Positions 58,461 through 64,000 of a DNA stretch of 64,000 nucleotides are shown in pieces. The notes below the pieces were generated by a model, which did no database searches, was not told the DNA's origin, and saw only the letters and a list, made by a program, of their open reading frames with translations. The position numbers and the translations under genes are program-made. Source of the stretch: Pyxicephalus adspersus (lineage: Eukaryota; Chordata; Amphibia; Anura; Pyxicephalidae); NCBI RefSeq assembly GCF_032062135.1, contig NC_092859.1, forward strand, positions 154,617,687 through 154,681,686, written 5' to 3'. Numbering within the stretch: the stretch's first letter is position 1; every line of letters begins with the position of its first letter.

Positions 58461-58972
58461 TCGGCCCGACGCAGCTGAAAAACATTCTGGAATGAATATT
58501 GAAGTTTTAATGGCCTCTAAAGAGTACAAACCACCAGTTCAAAGAATAAACCTAATTTCCGGTATTGAAGCATATGGATACATCTGATATGGAAGAAGCT
58601 ACACGATGGTACTGTGGGCTCTGCAGAATCTTCTATGCTCACATAAGACCATAAAATCCCATGTTATTGGTGGTTGAATTGTGCTGGATTTGGGTCGGGT
58701 CACAGGCACACAGACCTCATTTCCTTTAAGGATTTGCTCATCCTTCCCATCAGGTCTGCCTTGTGCCATCTCACCAGGTCCCTGCTGCTCTGCCAACCTC
58801 CATAATCTTGGATGGCAAGCAGGGACATGAGTGAATGTGTGTTTTATGTACCTGGAACCCTTTTTATATATCCCATGTATGTGTATGGCATTCATTTCTA
58901 AAGATTAAAAACTGATAATTTTTTTTTTAAATCACATAAAACACATGCATGTTTTTATATACATTGGGGCTG

Positions 58973-59155
58973 ATTTATTAAAACTCTCAGAGACTTGGGA
59001 AAATAAACTTTAATTATTGAAACTGGGTGATCCAGCAAACTTGGAAAGGATTACTTAAGTCATTTGAAAATGATTTCCTGGACCAGATCCATTCCAGGTT
59101 CACTAATGAAGTGTATCCTCTCCAGTCTTAGAGGGCTTTATTAAATCAGGCCCAA
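58973..59155. repeat. Family D palindromic MITE
   Basis: CTGATTTATTAAAACTCTCA and CTTAGAGGGCTTTATTAAAT-CAGGCCC are inverted ends. GGTGATCCAGCAAACTTGG faces CCATTCCAGGTTCACT. Confidence 0.78.
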
Positions 59156-59899
59156 TGTGTACAGAAATAAAATATCATCTTTTAGGGTTGTCCAATGGAC
59201 AGCTACATAGACTGGCTCATTGCTGGGCCCAGTTTGTGTTTATGTAAATAAACCCAGCAGATCTAATCACTTCCATATCAGTGCCACTTCACAGGGACGA
59301 TTGGACCCTCTTTCATTCTGATTTCCAGGAGCAACTGAAGCACAAGAGCTCCATTGGGATCCCTGACATCTCCACAAAGTGCACCTGTCTAATATACTGT
59401 GTTCTGTGTCAAATCAAATTACCACTATGTGTGCCAAAAGTTACAAAGTGTCTCAGTGGGACAGACAGGGTGTGAACAGATTTCACTACGCACCTACTGC
59501 AAAATGTGTCAGAATATTGAGAAATTCTTTAAAATGCTTCCATCTGTGGCTAAGTGGGGATTCCTAGTTCCACATATTGCAACATACGTCAAGTCGTCCA
59601 GCTGCCTTACTCATCTCTACTTAAACTAGTACATCGGGTCACACCCTCCTGCACCCTTGTTTGAAACAAATGCTTGAAAGGTATGAGCCCAAAATACCTT
59701 CTCAAGCTGTCCCTTGCAAAACCTGAAAACCTAATCACTTATTTTTTTGCACACACTGTATGTAAATACATGCAGGTGTTTGTGTAACTTAAAATAATCT
59801 TTTCAGTTTTAGTTGTAAAGCGTTTTGAGTTTAATGATTTATATACATAATATGGTACTCCCAGGTCAAATTTTAGTCAATTTTTGTAAATTATTCCCT

Positions 59900-60290
59900 T
59901 AGTTCTCCTGGCAGTTGCTTGGTGCAGAGCACCCTAGGATACCTACATCATGTCGGAGTCTTCAGGCTACTCTTTCTGAGCATGCATGATTGTGGCCATG
60001 AGCAGAAGGGGAGTTTTCCTGCACTGGGGAAAAAAAAGTCACACATGCGCAGAGATGCACATGTGTGAGATCGGCACTCTTTTTATTCCCATTTCCAGCA
60101 GGCTACGTTACCAGATCTTGTGCCTGTGCGTTCCAGATCAGGTGACGTAGCCAGAAGAAGAAAAAAGATGGCGGCACCCAGCGCAGAACAAAGGAGAATT
60201 TCAGGACAGCGTGGGACTGAATTGAGGAAAGCTCCAGAGGGATCGGGAGCTCTGCAGAAGTAAAGGTAAGTGGTGTTTTTTTTATTTTTA
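59900..60290 (+). repeat. Family C promoter-like repeat, best preserved 3' end
   Basis: It has TTCTGAGCATGCATGATTG, CACATGCGCAGAGATGCACA, AGATCAGGTGACGTAGCC, AAGATGGCGGCACCC (60165-60179), GGACAGCGTGGGAC, and finally GCAGAAGTAAAGGTAAGTGG, an excellent 5' splice-site match at about 60256-60275. Confidence 0.75.
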
Positions 60291-60734
60291 CGATAGGTGT
60301 CCTTGCTCCGTATGGTTACACCTGTAGTAAGGAGTTGTTGATGATGACATTTTCATATGATCACATGGGAACTTGTAGCTTGTTGTGTCTACATAACACT
60401 TAAAAATTCCACAGGTTTCTGCATGACATTCCTCTGTCAGCATCTTTTTTTATTTGGTATTTCAATGAACTCTAGGTTTAAAACTTTAGGAATCATTTTG
60501 TAATACAAAGTTCAAATCACTGATGTTTACGGGTAAATCTTTTTTTTTTTTTTTTTATTAAAAAGATAAGAAAAATATAATAGAAATAATACAAGGTGCA
60601 AAAGTACAAAGCATGCTCATGCACATGAAGTAATAAGTAAACAGGGACCTTCCAGATACTATAGGGGAACTATATATTATTAATAATATAATAATCTGTA
60701 TTTGTATAGAGCCATCATACTAGACAGCTCTATA

Positions 60735-61133
60735 AATTGTTTATAACACCACCAGCACCCAGTGTGTGTGAATGGGGGTAGGGTAATGACACCTACAGTA
60801 GCTGGAGGGCAGTGGGTTGTTTGTATGCTTTACAAAAGTTCAGAAAAGGAAGAGTAGGAAGGAATTTGAGCTTTGAGTGTCAAAATAGTGAAATATTCAT
60901 AATAAATGTATAGATATGGATCTGTATTACCTGTCCAGGGTTTTGTATTGGGGTCTATTAAGCCCAGGTAATTTTATTATTAATAAACATTATTTATTTA
61001 GCCCCAACATATTATGCAGCGCTGTACATTAAATAGGGGTTGCAAATGACAGATACAGACAGTGATACAGGAGGGGGAGGGGACCCTGCCCTGAAGAGCT
61101 TACAATCTGAGAGTTGGGGGAGGTATCACACAA
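60735..61133 (+). repeat. Copy 2 of the ~400-bp intragenic duplication (partner 37829-38233)
   Basis: It starts TTGTTTATAACACCACCAGC and ends AGGTATCACACAA. It includes the LINE tail 60966-61130 at the same internal position as copy 1. The flanks on both sides are unrelated between copies, so the boundaries are sharp. Confidence 0.88.
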
Positions 61134-62692
61134 TTAAGACTAATGTGTGTGTTTTTATGTTAGCAAAGTACCTCTTGTTATAGAATAGTTGTCACGTGGT
61201 CACCCTCGCTTTAGGAGATGAATAACCAGTAAGTGACAGATGGTTTCATGATTCTTTATTTTCTTTAGGCTGTATATTTACATTCTGGAATGGCTGAGTG
61301 CTCGCAGATAGGAAGTAGCCGTACAGCCCGGAATCATCAAATAGATATTTAAAATGCAGAAGACTTTGTATATGTTTAGTAGTTATACCCCCGCAGTGTG
61401 CAACATTGGAATCCTACTGTTCTTGTTTTTTAAAGCTGGCCATACACAAGTAACTTTTTCTCATGCAAGCAGTCCATTTGATTGCTTTTTTATAACCATG
61501 ATAAATTGATTTTGATTTTCTAAACATGATCCCCAAAATCGGGTTGATTGTTGAATCATAAAAAATCTTGTGGTCTAAATTTCTGCCAATCCTACAAGCA
61601 TTTGACATGTATTTGAAATCTTCTAATCAATTGCTGGGAAATTAAAATTTAAAGAAAGTTTTGCTCATCTTCAGTGCTGTTTCCCCCGTTGATCCATGCA
61701 TTTTAAAAAAAAAATCTTTATTTTTAACCACAGGGAGTAATAAATAAAGAGTACAATACAATTGTAGTAACAATTGTGACAATAGGTATATAAAATGACC
61801 CTGACAAAGGAAGCCTTTGAAAAGCAAACTGAGTAGCAGTGTAATATTGAACATAAAGTAATAATAAACGTAACAAGACTCTATTGATTCACAAATTTGA
61901 GTTGACCTGCAAGACAATTTTCAATATACCAGGGTTAGAGGGGGTAGGGGGAGAAGTGGTAAAATGGGGCACCCAAGGAAAGGTCAGTACTGTATAGTGG
62001 GGTTTAGTTCCACTTTAAATTTGGTGTGTGCTTATAATATTTTTTCAACATTTCTTTCAGTCAATAAAATTGAAAACAATTAGAAGTCATTTTTGAAATG
62101 ATGGCCTTGGAATGTCTCTTCTTTATATGAATTTGGGTCTCTATTCTATTGGACACGTTAACAGAATTCTGTGAAAATCAGATTACCAATGTTGTAGGGT
62201 TTCTAAATGTAGGACAGATCAAAGCCATTCTTCCTCCATGCCTACTGCACCATCCTAATATATTATTACATTACACGAGCATACAGCAAAAGTGATTATC
62301 TTCCAAATATGCAAGATTTCGGATTGTTTTAAATTAGCTTCTTTGTTACTATTTGTTTTTAGGTGGGCATCAAGTTGGTTTTCCAATATGGAGGCTTGTA
62401 AGTTGGGTGGGTCAGCTTGGCTTTTATGTGACAAAAGGGAAAATGGAATCCTCTGAAAGTTCAGAAAGTGATATAAAATGCCAGATTTCCATTCACTAAC
62501 TTCAGTGTACATACCAACCATCTGATAGCATCACCTCTTTTACAAAGAACATTTCTTTGGTGTACTTTTCCTAACCTGGGATAGCAGTAGTGTCTGAATT
62601 AGCGCAGTGATCTCCTGGCCCCTTTTAGCTGGGTGCACCACCCGGCACCTTCCAGTAACCACCTGGCTGGGTCATAATACAGGGGCTGCTAC

Positions 62693-63129
62693 TAGGGATG
62701 AGCAAGAATGCCTCTGGCATTCTCCCTAAAATTTCCTCGAACTTCCAATGGTTCTACAAAATTCAAAATCATTGAGAAGATGCCCGGCAAAGGAGAACCT
62801 CCTGACATTGTAATATAAGTATCTCATACAAATTATACATTTGTTACAGATACAAATGTATAATATAAAGAGATACTTATATAACAATGTCAGGAGGTTC
62901 TCCTGTGCTGGACATCTTCTCAATGATTGCAGCTGTGGCTGCATTCATTGAGAAGAGTGTGCGATCCCCGGGGCACTAGAGGTTAATTTCATCCCTGGAA
63001 ATTCTTCTATTCGGCGAGAGATTGACCTCTCGGCGAATCAGAAAGCTGTTCTCGCTTACATTTTCGGTGAACGATAAAAGCCCGATTCGCCGCAAGATCG
63101 AACTTAATATTCTCGCTCGCTCATCCCTA
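62693..63129. mobile_element. Inserted element with TAGGGATGAGC ends
   Basis: The ends TAGGGATGAGC and GCTCATCCCTA are perfect inverted repeats, flanked by CTAC (62689-62692 and 63130-63133), a putative 4-bp target duplication. The interior includes a long hairpin (62769-62927) and a CpG-bearing right part with GAATCAG and TTCGCC motifs. No protein is encoded, and I cannot assign the superfamily. Confidence 0.8.
62769..62927. repeat. Long hairpin, ~75-bp arms
   Basis: TCATTGAGAAGATG at the left faces CATCTTCTCAATGA at the right. AGGAGAACCTCCTGACATTG faces CAATGTCAGGAGGTTCTCCT, and AATTATACATTTG faces ACAAATGTATAAT, around a short TTACAGAT-type loop. There are only a few mismatches and bulges. 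Confidence 0.92.
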
Positions 63130-63406
63130 CTACCCACCTACAGCTTCATCCCACCCAGCTTAAAAAAAGTTTCTAGAGGAATACTATAACCTACCCTAAT
63201 GCATTTTTTCTAACAATGAGGAAGTAAATGCAGTACATTTAACTATGTAAGGAAAAGCCGCCTCTGTGCTACTTCTGCCCACAATGCCTGGTGGTCCAGC
63301 CGTGACAATATGAAAGCACAATGACCTCTATACAGTGCACAATTATACATGTCAAACCTAAAGCTAAGAACTATTTAATAATTATTTGTCTATATTTTTT
63401 TTATAG

Positions 63407-63457
63407 GTGACTGATGATGATGAAGATGATATTGGAAAAGAACCGGCTTCTTCCTGA
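63407..63457 (+). CDS. NFU1: NFU1 exon 8 (acidic C-terminal tail and stop)
   Basis: Acceptor TTTTATAG|GT, phase 0. It encodes VTDDDEDDIGKEPASS, then TGA at 63455-63457. Mammalian NFU1 also ends with a short acidic tail after GVEQV. The exon continues exon 7 to give EGVEQVTDD. Confidence 0.95.
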   Translation: MTDDDEDDIGKEPASS

Positions 63458-63725
63458 ATGTTCTATCGGCATCGTCACATCACTGCATACTGTCCCTCCT
63501 ATGTATTTAATTGGGATGTATTTGCCACAGTTTGTCTTTTTCCGCCCAGTTTTTCCATTTTAATGTAGAACATGGCAAGAGCTCATTCTGCTCTTCATTC
63601 ATTCACATAAATGCTTATTTTGATTTTCAATGTTTGTATATGCAGCGATCAATGTGTTTTATATGTTGAATGTTGCTGTATTTATCAGTGGAAGTAAATA
63701 AACTATGATTGTATGTATGGAAATT
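63458..63725 (+). other. NFU1: NFU1 3' UTR
   Basis: About 260 bases of T-rich non-coding sequence lie between the stop and the region just after the AATAAA at 63697. It contains no transposon, which fits a retained UTR. Confidence 0.75.
63697..63702 (+). terminator. NFU1: NFU1 polyadenylation signal AATAAA
   Basis: AATAAA within GGAAGTAAATAAACTATG, 240 bases after the stop, followed by a T/G-rich stretch (TTGTATGTATGG, TTGTTGTTTATGG) that suits a downstream element. Confidence 0.75.
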
Positions 63726-63904
63726 GTTGTTTATGGGGAATAAGGGATAAAGTAGAAAGATAAGATGACCAAAGATATTAAGTGGTGACTGGATCATGCA
63801 GGTTGCATAGAAATGGGAAATGTGTAACTGATCACCAAATGGACTCTGCTAATCACATCCTGATTATGCTGAAAGATCAGGGTGCATTTATATTTATTGA
63901 GCCT

Positions 63905-64000
63905 TCTAGAGCTGCCCCGACTCTCTGGTATAGTCTTCCTGACCCTATAGACCTTTTTTCTCCCCTGATAGAAAATTACTCCCCTAGCCACTCTCCTCAC
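63905..64000 (+). repeat. L2-like LINE fragment at the window edge
   Basis: TCTAGAGCTGCCCCGACTCT-CTGGTATAGTCTTCCTGACC aligns with the reverse-transcriptase C-terminus part of the LINE copy at 36570 (SRAAPTLW-type residues). It diverges after about 63955. Confidence 0.6.

Larger units (their letters stand above)
62605..63185 (+). repeat. Family B MITE interrupted by another element
   Basis: The left half (62605-62692, CAGTGATCTCCTGGCCCCTT to AATACAGGGGCTGCTAC) and right half (63130-63185, CTACCCACCTACAGCTTC to CTAGAGGAATACT) join into one family B copy once the insertion 62693-63129 is set aside. Confidence 0.82.

Overview
This is a vertebrate nuclear genome window. It has spliced protein-coding exons in long AT-rich introns, poly-A and (AAT)n tracts, an assembly gap of Ns at 41990-42621, and very dense interspersed repeats. 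The mix of repeats (CR1 and L2-like LINEs, a tRNA-derived SINE, hAT-like and palindromic MITEs, one mariner) and the proteins' similarity to tetrapod orthologues suggest a frog. Species cannot be read from the sequence.

Two genes lie on the plus strand, head to tail. Positions 1096-28538 hold the 3' part of AAK1 (AP2-associated kinase 1): four C-terminal coding exons at 1096-1197, 3270-3371, 6194-6304 and 13015-13119, then a choice of two C-termini. The near one is a short terminal exon (15553-15647) ending in the classical AAK1 tail LLVDQLIDL. The far one is a small exon (ending at 27222) plus a 1.05-kb terminal exon (27490-28538) with four D-x-F-x-x-A-P-F repeats, like the tail of the paralogue BMP2K. 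Every internal exon is phase 1-1 and a multiple of three bases long, so any combination keeps the frame. The kinase domain lies upstream of the window.

After about 9 kb of 3' UTR and repeat-rich spacer comes a complete NFU1 gene (37695-63457), with eight exons coding for a 253-residue mitochondrial iron-sulfur cluster scaffold. It has a GC-box/E-box promoter, an arginine-rich presequence, the NFU N-domain, and the CxxC cluster-binding motif in exon 7. AAK1 followed by NFU1 in the same orientation matches the human 2p13 order. The two genes have unrelated jobs (endocytic adaptor phosphorylation; mitochondrial Fe-S delivery), so this is conserved synteny and not a functional operon.

Most of the rest is transposon-derived. 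The more interesting parts are: a SINE whose 3' tail is shared with an L2-like LINE; a recurrent plus-strand repeat with NRF1-like, YY1-like and splice-donor-like motifs, one copy just upstream of NFU1; fold-back elements with a recurring central motif; a MITE interrupted by another element that itself contains a long hairpin; a ~400-bp duplication between NFU1 introns 1 and 7; and a CpG-rich 31-bp minisatellite in NFU1 intron 6. I see no prokaryotic-type system, CRISPR array, rRNA or tRNA gene.
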